Origin: Alphaproteobacteria bacterium
GTDB lineage: Bacteria; Pseudomonadota; Alphaproteobacteria; DSM-16000; Inquilinaceae
Length of the DNA: 64,000 nt
NCBI GenBank assembly: GCA_028281925.1
Contig: JANQIX010000001.1
Location: 113,576 to 177,575 of the forward strand
Direction of reading: 5' to 3'
A program made the translations under genes and the position numbers. Below the pieces are notes generated by a model. The model was not told where the DNA came from and searched no databases. It was given only the letters and a program-made list of their open reading frames with translations. Below are positions 35,059-43,953 of the stretch, in pieces; position 1 is the stretch's first letter, and each line of letters starts with the position of its first letter.

Positions 35059-35906
35059 TGCCCATCAGATCAGAGATCGTCTCGCGGGTGCCGCCGGGCT
35101 TGCGGACCGGCCTGCGCCGCGTGCGGCGCTATCCCGGCTGGTACGCACAGGAAGACGGGCGGCGCAGCCGCAATGTGCTGGCGGGTCTGCGCGGCCGGCA
35201 TGCGGGCGAGCGATGCGTCATCGTCGGCAACGGCCCGAGCTTGAACCGGATGGACCTGTCGGTGCTGACCGGTCAGACAACCTTCGGGATGAACCGGATC
35301 TATCTGGGCCTCGACAGGTTCGGCTTCACGCCATCCTATTATGTCTGCGTCAATGATCTGGTGTGCGAGCAGTTCAATCGGGACATTGCCGCATTGCCGG
35401 GCCTGAAGTTCCTGAGCTGGCGCAACCGCCGTTGGTTCGCGGGCAATCCGGATGCCGTCTATCTGCGCAGCTCCGCACCACGCCGGGCCTTCGCCACGGA
35501 CGCGCGCGAGGAGATCTGGGAAGGCGCGACCGTCACCTATGTGGCGCTGCAACTCGCCTATCACATGGGCTTCTCAAAGGCAGTGCTGATCGGCGTCGAT
35601 CACCGGTTCCAGGTGGACGGCGCCCCACATGCCGAACAAGTGGCGACCGGCCCGGATACGAACCATTTCGACGCCGGCTATTTCGCTGCCGGTACTCGAT
35701 GGAACCTGCCGGATCTGGAAGCGTCGGAGACGGCGTACCGGCAGGCCAAGGCTGCCTTCGAGGCCGATGGCAGGCAGGTGATCGACGCGACTGTCGATGG
35801 CGCGCTGACCGTCATTGCAAAGGAGTCGCTGGCCGACGCTCTCCGCTCACACAACGAGGGGCTACAGCCTGCTGCCGTCCGGCATCAGGCCCAGGGCGTC
35901 GGCTAG
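35058..35906 (+). CDS. DUF115/MptE-like (possible GT42-like) sugar-phosphate or sialyl transferase
   Basis: A 282-residue protein with the DUF115 signature: CVIVGNGPSLNRMDLSVLTG, TFGMNRIYLGLDRFGF and GFSKAVLIGVDHRFQVDG. DUF115 proteins are Rossmann-fold pyrophosphokinase-like or glycosyltransferase-like, related to motility accessory factors and to CstI-type sialyltransferases, which share the NGPSL motif. Directly after a CMP-sugar synthetase, a nonulosonate transferase role is reasonable but unproven. Start codon ATG at 35058 overlaps the previous stop. The 3-prime end overlaps the convergent HAD gene by about 45 bases. Confidence 0.7.
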   Translation: MPIRSEIVSRVPPGLRTGLRRVRRYPGWYAQEDGRRSRNVLAGLRGRHAGERCVIVGNGPSLNRMDLSVLTGQTTFGMNRIYLGLDRFGFTPSYYVCVNDLVCEQFNRDIAALPGLKFLSWRNRRWFAGNPDAVYLRSSAPRRAFATDAREEIWEGATVTYVALQLAYHMGFSKAVLIGVDHRFQVDGAPHAEQVATGPDTNHFDAGYFAAGTRWNLPDLEASETAYRQAKAAFEADGRQVIDATVDGALTVIAKESLADALRSHNEGLQPAAVRHQAQGVG

Positions 35907-36581
35907 GCCCCGCAGGTCCGGACGCGTCGGTACGTCATCCGCGAACCGGTTTTCCATACCGTCCGGCACGATGGCGAGAAAGGGCACGCCGTGTGCCGCT
36001 GCGGCCGCATGATCCTCCATCGCGTCGCCGATCATCAGGCACCGCGAAGGGGCCAGCGGCCCCGCCTCAATCAGCGACTGCACATGGACCGGCTTGCGGA
36101 CGGGTGAGCCCAGGACGCTGCGGAAGAAGGGCGCCATACCGCGTTTCTCAACGATCTCGCGCATCTCCGGTTCGGGCGTGCCGGAGATGACGTGGCAGGG
36201 CACACCACAATGCAGTGCCGCTTCGAGCAGCGCGCCCGCCCCCGGCACTTCCGGTGCCGCGATCACCTTGTCGCGCACGCGGCTCCCAAACCGGTTGACC
36301 AGCCGGGCGATCTCCGCCTCGTCATCGCTGCCGCGCAGCGTTCGCTGGTAGTGGCGGATCTTGTGGACACGGGAGAGGCCGCCACGGGCCGCGTGATAGG
36401 CCCTAACCGCCGCCACGGCCTCCGGCCCCAGATCGGCGTAGATCTCGGCGAAGGCGTCCGCCTTCAGCGCCACCGACTGACACAGGACGCCGTCGAAATC
36501 GAGCAGCAGCGCCTGCGGCGGCCGGGGCAGCAGCAGCTCAGAAAGATCCAGTGGCGCCCCATCCTCGTCGCCGTCAGCCAC
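35862..36581 (-). CDS. HAD-superfamily hydrolase (beta-phosphoglucomutase-like)
   Basis: A 239-residue phosphatase-like protein starting at a GTG whose Shine-Dalgarno GGAGGA lies inside the end of the upstream SDR gene, with an 8-base gene overlap; an earlier ATG at 36623 is inside the SDR gene. Motif I is LLLDFDGVLCQSVALKADAF, motif II HVISGTPEPEM, a Lys in PVRKPVHVQ and the acidic GDAMEDHAAAAAHG. Substrate unknown; KDO- or nonulosonate-phosphate hydrolysis would fit. It overlaps the DUF115 gene end to end on the other strand. Confidence 0.87.
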   Translation of the reverse strand: MADGDEDGAPLDLSELLLPRPPQALLLDFDGVLCQSVALKADAFAEIYADLGPEAVAAVRAYHAARGGLSRVHKIRHYQRTLRGSDDEAEIARLVNRFGSRVRDKVIAAPEVPGAGALLEAALHCGVPCHVISGTPEPEMREIVEKRGMAPFFRSVLGSPVRKPVHVQSLIEAGPLAPSRCLMIGDAMEDHAAAAAHGVPFLAIVPDGMENRFADDVPTRPDLRGLADALGLMPDGSRL

Positions 36582-37497
36582 CGTCTTCCTCCAGCACTGC
36601 CGCGGGAACTGTCTTAGCCGCATGCGCCAGCATGATCTCGTTCATGCAGTCCAGAAGGCCCTGGCCCATATCGACATGGGTGTCGGGCACCAGCGTCTGC
36701 GCCAGACGGGGCATGAAGGCGTAGGGGGTCAATTCGTAATGCCCGCTCGGCTCGGCATTGCGGAAGGTCACATCGATCGAATGGCCCAGGATCTCCTGGA
36801 TCATGATCATCAGCTCGCGGATCCTCATCCGCTCTTGCCCGGTAAGGATCAGATGGGTTCCGGCATAGGACGGGTCCAAGGCCCGGACACTCAGCCGCGC
36901 GGCGTCAAGCACGTGGATGAATTCGCGCATCGCGTCACCGTTGCCAGGATAGTCGATGCTGCGCCTGGCCAGCGCCTCTGTCAGCATCTTGTGGACCCGG
37001 TTCCGCCCATCGGCCCGCGGCCCATAGAGAGTGCCGTAGCGCAGGATAGTGTACGGCAGGCCCAACTGCTGGCCGTAGGTCTCCACATAGGTTTCCGCCG
37101 CCTGCTTGCTGGCCCGATAGAAGGCGCCGTGCCGGGAATAGACATAGACGGTGGAGGCGAACAGGAACCGCTTGGCGCCAGCCTGGCGCGCGGCTTCCAG
37201 GGCGTTGACCGTGCCGACGACATTGACCTGGGCGCTGGCCACCGGATCGGCACTCGCCGCTCCGATATCGGCCATGCCGGCGAAATGGTAGACGACCGAG
37301 CAGCCGGCGAGCGCCTTTCGCATGCCCTCGGCATCGCAGATGTCGCAGAGCGCCATCTCCTGCCCATCCTGCAGGTAGGGAGAGGGCGCACGGTCGACCA
37401 AGCGGACACGGTGGCCGGCCCCGCTCAGGGCATCGGCCACATGGCTGCCCAGAAAACCGCTGCCGCCGAGGACAGCTGTGACATCCGCCATCATCAC
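36574..37497 (-). CDS. NAD-dependent sugar epimerase/dehydratase (extended SDR)
   Basis: A 307-residue extended short-chain dehydrogenase: AVLGGSGFLGSHVADAL (GxxGxxG), an HFAGMADIG nicotinamide-site loop, catalytic Ser/Thr in LFASTVYVYS and YxxxK as YRASK. Extended SDRs act on nucleotide sugars, so 4-epimerisation or 4,6-dehydration are both possible; no clear glutamate-aspartate dehydratase pair was found. It is coupled to the downstream HAD gene and follows the 2-hydroxyacid dehydrogenase gene by 20 bases, forming one minus-strand operon. Confidence 0.9.
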   Translation of the reverse strand: MMMADVTAVLGGSGFLGSHVADALSGAGHRVRLVDRAPSPYLQDGQEMALCDICDAEGMRKALAGCSVVYHFAGMADIGAASADPVASAQVNVVGTVNALEAARQAGAKRFLFASTVYVYSRHGAFYRASKQAAETYVETYGQQLGLPYTILRYGTLYGPRADGRNRVHKMLTEALARRSIDYPGNGDAMREFIHVLDAARLSVRALDPSYAGTHLILTGQERMRIRELMIMIQEILGHSIDVTFRNAEPSGHYELTPYAFMPRLAQTLVPDTHVDMGQGLLDCMNEIMLAHAAKTVPAAVLEEDGG

Positions 37498-37517
37498 CTC
37501 ATCTTCGCCCGTGCTTG

Positions 37518-38456
37518 CTAGAGCACGCCGACGTCGCGAAGGGCTTGCAGCAAGTTGTCCGCCGCCTCCGCCTCCATGGCACCGCGCACCTCGCGCGCCC
37601 GCGATCCCGCATGGGGCGAGAGAACCACTGCGGGGTGGCCGCTCAGCGGGCCGCGATAGGGCTCTTCTTCGAAGACATCCAGCGCGGCACCGGCCACGTG
37701 CCCCGCATCAAGGGCCGCCAGCAGCGCGGGCTCGTCCACAAGGCCGCCGCGCGCGGTATTGATCACGGCGGCGCCGGCGGGCAGACGTCCGATGAACGCA
37801 GCATCGACCAGGTGACGGGTATCGGACGTCAGAGGCATGTGCAGCGACACCACATCGGCGCGGTCGTTGAGATCCCCCAGTGAATGGACCGCGACACCCA
37901 GATCGCGTGCGGCATCGGCGTCCATTGCCGGATCGCTGGCCAGAATCTCGCATCCGAACGGCGCCAGCAGCGTCGCCACACGACGCCCTATACGGCCGAA
38001 GCCGATCAACCCGACGGTTCGGGCGCCGAGATGTGCGCCCGGCACACTCGGCCAGCGGCCGGCACGAACCTCACGATCGCCCTCGCAGATACGCCGGAGC
38101 ACGGCGAGCATGAGCCCCATGGTAAGCTCCGCGACGGCGGCGCCCGGCGCTTCGGGCGTGTTGCGGACCTGGATCCGCCGGGCCCTGGCAGCCTCAAGAT
38201 CGACATTGTCCACACCGGCCCCGCATCGAGAGACCACTCTAAGAGACGCCGCCGCCGCCAGCACCGAGGGCGTGATCGGTTCAAGACCCGCAATCAGGCC
38301 GACCGGGTCTATCTCGGCCATCAGGTTTCGGGCTTCGGCTTCGGTCAGCCGGCGTCCCATCGGGTTGACGACGACCTCGACACCGGCGTCTCGCAGGGTG
38401 GCAAGCGCCGTGCTGCGCTCTACGGCGAAACCGGAGGTCGTGATCAACACCCTCAT
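37518..38456 (-). CDS. D-isomer-specific 2-hydroxyacid dehydrogenase (phosphoglycerate dehydrogenase-like)
   Basis: A 312-residue NAD-dependent dehydrogenase: catalytic Arg in VVSRCGAGVDNVD, Rossmann GLIGFGRIGRRVATLL, NTARGGLVDEPALLAAL, DVFEEEP and the catalytic His in SPHAGSR. It is shorter than serine-pathway SerA, with no ACT or regulatory domain. Position in an operon with an SDR and a HAD phosphatase suggests production of an acid such as phosphoglycerate-like or glyceryl substituent for a glycan, but this is inference. Confidence 0.88.
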   Translation of the reverse strand: MRVLITTSGFAVERSTALATLRDAGVEVVVNPMGRRLTEAEARNLMAEIDPVGLIAGLEPITPSVLAAAASLRVVSRCGAGVDNVDLEAARARRIQVRNTPEAPGAAVAELTMGLMLAVLRRICEGDREVRAGRWPSVPGAHLGARTVGLIGFGRIGRRVATLLAPFGCEILASDPAMDADAARDLGVAVHSLGDLNDRADVVSLHMPLTSDTRHLVDAAFIGRLPAGAAVINTARGGLVDEPALLAALDAGHVAGAALDVFEEEPYRGPLSGHPAVVLSPHAGSRAREVRGAMEAEAADNLLQALRDVGVL

Positions 38457-38558
38457 TTGCCTGCTCTGCCGCCCGATTGACCCTTTGTGAGGCGCGACCT
38501 ATACCAGCGCCCAGCGCGCTGGTCGACGGACCAGGCCAGCAGGGAGACGCGACACCGG

Positions 38559-40370
38559 ATGAAGGCGGTGCGCCATGCTTCAACAATACCCCGCCATGCC
38601 CCATTGAGTGATCGGCTGATCAACTGGGCCAGCCTCTATTCGCCTCTGTCGTATCTGCAGATGGGAACGCGGGCCGCCGGACGTGCCGTGGAATCGGCGG
38701 CTGAGGGCATACGGTCGGCGGAACGGCCGGTGAAGCTGTGCATGCGCGTCTTGCTCGGCCCCGTGAACCGCGCGCAGATGGGGGCAGCGGCTGTCCGCCG
38801 GTTCCTGCATCGCCGCAGGGCTGCGTGGCACCGGCGCCGCACGATGGCGCTGATGGAACGGATCGAGGCCGAGGCGGAGGCTCGCGCGTCCGCCGACCCG
38901 ACGGCACCGGTCATCGCGCATTTCAGCGTCACCGCCCGCACCGAAACGATCACTTTCTGCGGGCTGGCCATGCAGCTCGCCAGTTGGGGCCTGCGTCTGG
39001 GCGGTGTGCGGGTGGCCAACTTCGTCTGCACAGGCGGACAGGGTCGTTGCATGGGCGGACACCCGAGCCGCCTTCTGGAGGAACCGCCCTGTACCGGCTG
39101 CCGGGCGATCAGCGACCGCTGGTTCCGCGAAGGGCTGCGTGCGGACTTTTCCGCCACCATGCGCCCGGCGCCGGACACCGACAGGCCGCTTGAAGAGGTG
39201 CTTCAGGTGCAGCATGGGGGCCTGCCGCTGGGGCAGCTGATCCTGCCGTCGCTGCAATGGAGCCTGCGGCGCCTCAATCTGGTCGACGACGCGGCGACGC
39301 GCAGGCTCGCCGCCCACTACCTGGCCTCGGCCCGTGCTCTGATCGAGCCCTTCGAGGCATTTCTGGACCGCGTCAAGCCAAGGGCGGTGCTTGTGTTCAA
39401 CGGCGTCTTCTATGCCGAAGCAACGGTCAGGGCCATCGCACTGGCCCGGGGTATCCCCGTCTACAGCTACGAATACGGGCACCTACCCAACACTCTTTAC
39501 TTTTCAGATGAGCTGGCCTGCGAAGTCGCCATGCGTGTGCCGGACGATTTTCGCATGACGCCTGACCGGGACGCGCGCATGGATCGCTACCTGGCCGACC
39601 GTTTTGCGGGCGGCGCCACCATGGGGTCCGTCAGGTTCTTTCAAGAGGTGCGGTCGCTGGACCCAGCCCTGATCGCGAAGGCCCGATCTTATCGCCGCGT
39701 CGTCAGCGTCTTCACCAACGTGGCGTTCGATACCAGCCACATCAACGCGAACTACCTGTTTCCGTCGATGATCGCCTGGGCGGAAACCGTGGCCGAAGAG
39801 GCAGCGCGCCACCCGGACGTTCTGTTCGTCATCCGCGCCCATCCCGGCGAGGCGCGCCGTCAGAAGCCGACCGCCGAGCCGGTGGTCGACTGGCTGGCCG
39901 CTAAAGGGCTGCTGGATGCGAACAACATCCATGTCATCCGGCCCGACGAATTTGCCAATTCGTATGAGCTTGTCGGCCTTTCCGACCTTGTGTTGGTTTA
40001 CAACTCGACGGTCGGTGTCGAAGCGCTGATCAGCGGCAGGCCGATGCTGAATGCCGGGCTTCCGAAATACCGTTTTGAGCCGTTCTTCCGGCGGCTCGAT
40101 GATATCGGTGCCTATCTGGAGCAACTCCGTGCGGATCTCGAATCGCCCCCGACAGTCGATGCCGAAACGCAGGCACGCGCACGTCGCTTCATGTACTACC
40201 TGTACTTCGAGACCTCGCTGGACTTCGCGCCATTCCTTAAGCACGTGACCGGCGCCAGCTGGCTGCTGCGGGACGATCTCCAGGCGCGGGATTTCGACCC
40301 GGCGCACTGTGAAGAAACGGCGATCCTCCGCCGCGGATTGCTGGGCGAAGGCGGCCTCTACTATTCGTAA
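38559..40370 (+). CDS. four-cysteine GT-B-like transferase, paralogue C
   Basis: About 603 residues, third paralogue. Signature: VCTGGQGRCM then PPCTGC, followed by LPLGQLILPSLQWSLRRLNL, FNGVFYAEATVRAIALARG, YEYGHLPNTLYFSDEL, FTNVAFDTSHINANY, LFVIRAHPGEAR and YNSTVGVEALISGRPM. It differs from A and B in a longer N-terminus (about 100 residues, LSYLQMGTRAAGRAVESAAE) and in having YEYGHLP for YEIGYRP. Starts at ATG 38559 or GTG 38487, uncertain. It heads a plus-strand group with an FkbM-like, a radical SAM and a methyltransferase gene, and no CMP-synthetase is adjacent. Confidence 0.68.
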   Translation: MKAVRHASTIPRHAPLSDRLINWASLYSPLSYLQMGTRAAGRAVESAAEGIRSAERPVKLCMRVLLGPVNRAQMGAAAVRRFLHRRRAAWHRRRTMALMERIEAEAEARASADPTAPVIAHFSVTARTETITFCGLAMQLASWGLRLGGVRVANFVCTGGQGRCMGGHPSRLLEEPPCTGCRAISDRWFREGLRADFSATMRPAPDTDRPLEEVLQVQHGGLPLGQLILPSLQWSLRRLNLVDDAATRRLAAHYLASARALIEPFEAFLDRVKPRAVLVFNGVFYAEATVRAIALARGIPVYSYEYGHLPNTLYFSDELACEVAMRVPDDFRMTPDRDARMDRYLADRFAGGATMGSVRFFQEVRSLDPALIAKARSYRRVVSVFTNVAFDTSHINANYLFPSMIAWAETVAEEAARHPDVLFVIRAHPGEARRQKPTAEPVVDWLAAKGLLDANNIHVIRPDEFANSYELVGLSDLVLVYNSTVGVEALISGRPMLNAGLPKYRFEPFFRRLDDIGAYLEQLRADLESPPTVDAETQARARRFMYYLYFETSLDFAPFLKHVTGASWLLRDDLQARDFDPAHCEETAILRRGLLGEGGLYYS

Positions 40371-40445
40371 GGGTCAGCACATGGCGCCGGAGCATTGCGT
40401 GAGCCCGATGCAACCGCCCCGGCAGTCTCCGACGGGACTTGGCAG

Positions 40446-41420
40446 ATGAGCAGGATTAAACGCCTGGTTCGACGCCTGTGGCCAAATCGCTATAGGCATT
40501 GGCTGTCTCGGTTCAGCGCCCTTGTCGCTTTGGCCGACCTCTATCGCCTGACGCCCAACGGCCCCCGCCTGCATGAAGTCCATCGGCTGTATCTTGCGCA
40601 GATCGCATACCGCCGGAACCTGGCGGCGGAAATGCGACGCCGCTATCCCGAGCTTGCGGACGAACCGCTGGAACAGCGACGCCTCATGCGGCAGAGCGAG
40701 CAGAAGGTCTTCTCCCAATGCGGCGAAGACGGGATCCTGCTGCATATCCTTTCAAAGATCGGGACCGAGACACGGACCGCCGTAGAGGTGGGCGCCGGCG
40801 GATACTCATCGAACATCGCCAATCTGGTCGTCACCTTCGGATGGCACGGTGTGTTCATCGACGCCAACCCTGAGGACCTGAGGCTGCTCGAAACCTGGAC
40901 CCTCAATGGCCGGCCGGAGCGGAACCCGCTATCCTACAAGCTTCGCGAAGCCTGGATCACCCGCGACAACATCAACGCCGTGATCCTGGAGGAGACAGGC
41001 GGAAACGCGTTGGACGTGTTTTCGATCGACATCGACGGCAACGACTATTGGGTCTGGGAAGCCCTGGAGGTCGTCAAACCGCGCATCGTGGTTGTGGAAT
41101 ACAATGCGATCTTCGGCGACGACCGGGCATGCTCTACACCCTACAGTCCCGATTTCTCAAGAGATGCGTTCCATCCATCAGGCAAGATCTGCGGCGCCTC
41201 CTTGCCGGCCCTTGAGAAACTGGGCCGGCACAAAGGATACCGTCTGGTGTGCTGCGATTCCTGGGGGATCAACGCCATCTTTGTGCGCGAGGACCTCGCC
41301 AACGGCCGGTTCGATGCGCTGACGGCGTCGCAAGCGTTTTACGATCACGTCCAATGGCAAGCGGTGTATGGGGATTTGCGGCCTGAGCTTCCCAAGCTGG
41401 ACCTGGCGGACATCAATTAA
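40446..41420 (+). CDS. FkbM-like SAM-dependent methyltransferase
   Basis: About 324 residues; the ATG at 40446 (MSRIKRLVRRLWPNRYRHW) is preferred to an upstream frame from 40395. The core has EQKVFSQCGEDGILLHILSK, VEVGAGGYSSNIANLVVTFG, WHGVFIDANPEDL, and DVFSIDIDGNDYWVWEAL, a typical pattern of class I methyltransferases of the FkbM-like group linked to surface glycans. It lies 75 bases after transferase paralogue C, on the same strand. The acceptor (sugar or lipid) is unknown. Confidence 0.72.
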   Translation: MSRIKRLVRRLWPNRYRHWLSRFSALVALADLYRLTPNGPRLHEVHRLYLAQIAYRRNLAAEMRRRYPELADEPLEQRRLMRQSEQKVFSQCGEDGILLHILSKIGTETRTAVEVGAGGYSSNIANLVVTFGWHGVFIDANPEDLRLLETWTLNGRPERNPLSYKLREAWITRDNINAVILEETGGNALDVFSIDIDGNDYWVWEALEVVKPRIVVVEYNAIFGDDRACSTPYSPDFSRDAFHPSGKICGASLPALEKLGRHKGYRLVCCDSWGINAIFVREDLANGRFDALTASQAFYDHVQWQAVYGDLRPELPKLDLADIN

Positions 41421-41574
41421 CCATTTGAAAAATATGCCTTCCTGGCCATCTCTCACGGCCACGTTTCGGTGAAAAAACTTGATAGGGCCGCTAGGTTGAT
41501 TTACACGGCGTGCACGTAAACTGCCTCCGGTGCTGCGTTGGCGCCGGCCCCATCGCCGCGACGGACGGAGATCC

Positions 41575-42960
41575 ATGGCCAAACGCCTGCTTTCGGCGCC
41601 TATCGCCGTGAACTTGGAGATCACCGAGCTGTGCAATGTCAAATGCCGGCATTGCTACAACTTCTGGCGTGACGAGAGCATGGGGTCGGTCAGCCTGAAA
41701 AAGGACAGGCTGGACAGTCTGATCGACCAGTTCGTGGAAGCGGGCATCTTTCATGTGGTGCTGACCGGTGGCGAGCCGTTCTCCAACTTCGACCTGCTGG
41801 AGCATGGGTTCCGGCGCCTGCAGGAAAGCAACATCTCGATCAGCTGCAATTCCAACCTGATGCTGGCCACGCCGGAGAAATGCGAGCGCCTGGCGGCCGT
41901 CGGGCTGGACCATATCCTCACCAGCCTGCCCTCCAGCGATCCGGCGACCACGGACTACATCATGCACAGTCCGGGGTCGTTCGAGCGCATCATGACGGGC
42001 ATCCAGAACGCGACGAAGGCCGGCATCCGCGTGTCGGTGAACATGGTCATCACGCGGAAAAACATGCACCAGGTGTACGAGACGGCGCGGCTGGTCTCCC
42101 GGATGGGTGCACAGAAGCTGTTCACCACGCGGGCCGTGCCGCCGACCTACAGCCACAATGACCCCGATCCCGACCTGCAGCTCGAGACGCATGAGATCAA
42201 AGCCGCGCTGGATGCGGCCATCCGGGCACGCGACGATTTCGGCATCATGATCGGCACGCTGGTCAGCTATCCGCTCTGCTTCCTGAGCGACCTCGAGAAA
42301 TACAAGGATTTCGTCGGCCGCGGCTGCCCCGCACAGGCCGGTAACGTCATGGCGCTGAATGCGACCGGCGACAGCCACGCCTGCGTGCATGAGGAAGAGT
42401 CCTACGGCAACGTGTTCGAGCGCCCGATCGCGGAGATCTTCCAATCGCGCGAGATGCGCAAATGGCACGACGGCAGCTTCCACAATCCGGCCTGCGATGG
42501 CTGCCGCTACATCAACATCTGCGAGTCCGGGTGCAGCATGACGGCCTGCGCCACAAGCGGCGACCATTCCCACAAGGATCCGCTGTTCGTGGGCCCGAAT
42601 GCATTCGCCAGGCACTACGACTTCCTGGCACCGGAGCTGCCGCGGCACGTCGACGACAGCATCCGGTTCTACGCCCCCAAGCGCCTGCGGTTCCGCAAGG
42701 AAGACGGGTTCCATGTGCTGAACATCCGCTGGGCGAACGCCATCAACGTCTCCGACGAGGTCGCGGAATTCCTGATCCGCCACCGCGACTCCGGTGAACC
42801 GTTCACGATCTCCGACTTCGGTGCCGACCGGCGCGATGTCCTGGCGGGCCTGTTGTTCAAGGATGCCGTGGAATCGCCGGACTTGGCCCGGGCGGACGAC
42901 AAGCGCGACAAGGCCGGACTCAGCTTCAATATCGGCGAGGTGGTCGGCTTCGCCGCCTGA
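41575..42960 (+). CDS. radical SAM/SPASM protein with PqqD-like C-terminal domain
   Basis: A 461-residue radical SAM enzyme. ITELCNVKCRHCYNFWRDE carries the CxxxCxxC motif; FHVVLTGGEPFSNFDLL is the SAM-binding GGEP motif. A SPASM-type cluster region follows (RGCPAQAGNVMAL, CVHEEESYGN, ACDGCRYINICESGC). The last 90 residues (RLRFRKEDGFHVLNIRW, INVSDEVAEFLIRH, DRRDVLAGLLFKDAV) resemble a PqqD/RiPP-recognition-type fold, which binds precursor peptides. GGAG just upstream marks the ATG at 41575. Peptide modification in a glycan island would be unexpected; a glycan or small-molecule substrate is the alternative. Confidence 0.82.
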   Translation: MAKRLLSAPIAVNLEITELCNVKCRHCYNFWRDESMGSVSLKKDRLDSLIDQFVEAGIFHVVLTGGEPFSNFDLLEHGFRRLQESNISISCNSNLMLATPEKCERLAAVGLDHILTSLPSSDPATTDYIMHSPGSFERIMTGIQNATKAGIRVSVNMVITRKNMHQVYETARLVSRMGAQKLFTTRAVPPTYSHNDPDPDLQLETHEIKAALDAAIRARDDFGIMIGTLVSYPLCFLSDLEKYKDFVGRGCPAQAGNVMALNATGDSHACVHEEESYGNVFERPIAEIFQSREMRKWHDGSFHNPACDGCRYINICESGCSMTACATSGDHSHKDPLFVGPNAFARHYDFLAPELPRHVDDSIRFYAPKRLRFRKEDGFHVLNIRWANAINVSDEVAEFLIRHRDSGEPFTISDFGADRRDVLAGLLFKDAVESPDLARADDKRDKAGLSFNIGEVVGFAA

Positions 42961-43131
42961 CGGTCGTCCGATCCCTGCAGTCAGCCTGCCGAAGAGCTTG
43001 CAGGCAAGCTTCAGCGAGCACCGTCCGCGGGCTTCACCCTGCGCGGCCATTTGTAGTAAGACCGCCCGCGCCGAGCGCCTGGACGCCGGCTGCCGCGGGA
43101 TCGCGAGCAGCAGACGGGCAGTCGCTGGCAT

Positions 43132-43932
43132 ATGCCGGGACACATGAGAGCGACGGCGTTGGGCGCAAAGTCAGTTTTCCAATCCCTGTTTTCCCGCCGT
43201 CCCGTTGCCGGTCAACTGGGTCCGACCAGCGAATGTTCACCCTTCCAGGCGGCAAAGATCGTCCGCCGTCACTTTGTCCGCACACGGTTTTTCGATACTG
43301 CCGACGTACCAGCCGAGATCTCGGGGTTTGAGGATCTGACATTTCTTTTCGGCACCTCACAGGCGAACTATGCTCTATGCCTGCTGGGACTTGAGGAAGC
43401 TGCCTATCTTTATCGGCTGGTTCGCAGCATGGTGTCGCCGCGCGTTGCCGAGATCGGCCGCTTCAAGGGGGGCACCACCTTCCTGCTGGCAGCCGCAGGC
43501 GGTCTGGTGACCAGCATCGACCTGCCTTTGCCGGACGGCAGAGAGGCTGCCGATACCGACGCCGGCCCGGTCGACGGGGAACGCTTGGATGCACAGCTGA
43601 GATCCGCGTTGCAGCGCTCGGGATTGGAGGATCGGGTTGATCTGATCCAGGGTGATTCCAGGGCACAGAACCCGCAGCCCCAGTCTTTCGACATCGTCTT
43701 CATCGACGGTGACCACAGCTACGCCAACGCCAAGGCCGACATCGCCGCCTGGTACGATGCCGTGCGTGTCGGCGGCGCCTTGCTGGTCCACGACGTCGTG
43801 CGGGCCGACGTCATGATCAAGGGCGTGCCCGAACTCCGACGTCTGCTGGACGAGTTCCTGGCGGAGCAGCAGGGCCGCTTTGGGAAGGTTGCGACGGCTG
43901 GATCGGTCGTGCATCTGCGCCGGCTAGGTTGA
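43132..43932 (+). CDS. class I SAM-dependent methyltransferase (Methyltransf_24-like)
   Basis: A 266-residue methyltransferase: AEIGRFKGGTTFLLAAAGG is the SAM loop, SIDLPLPDGREAADTD the second acidic turn, and QSFDIVFIDGDHSYANAKAD and GGALLVHDVVRADV resemble the metal/substrate region of catechol-O-methyltransferase-like and sugar-methyl enzymes. The first ATG and one at 43144 are both possible. It closes the plus-strand group with the radical SAM gene, after a 171-base gap. Substrate unknown. Confidence 0.8.
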   Translation: MPGHMRATALGAKSVFQSLFSRRPVAGQLGPTSECSPFQAAKIVRRHFVRTRFFDTADVPAEISGFEDLTFLFGTSQANYALCLLGLEEAAYLYRLVRSMVSPRVAEIGRFKGGTTFLLAAAGGLVTSIDLPLPDGREAADTDAGPVDGERLDAQLRSALQRSGLEDRVDLIQGDSRAQNPQPQSFDIVFIDGDHSYANAKADIAAWYDAVRVGGALLVHDVVRADVMIKGVPELRRLLDEFLAEQQGRFGKVATAGSVVHLRRLG

Positions 43933-43953
43933 GGTCGCCTGTCCTCTGGCTAC

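Noticed and set aside
38487..38558. GTG at 38487 as start of paralogue C
   Set aside because: Would extend the protein through the divergent intergenic region shared with the dehydrogenase gene; the downstream ATG is preferred, though not proven.
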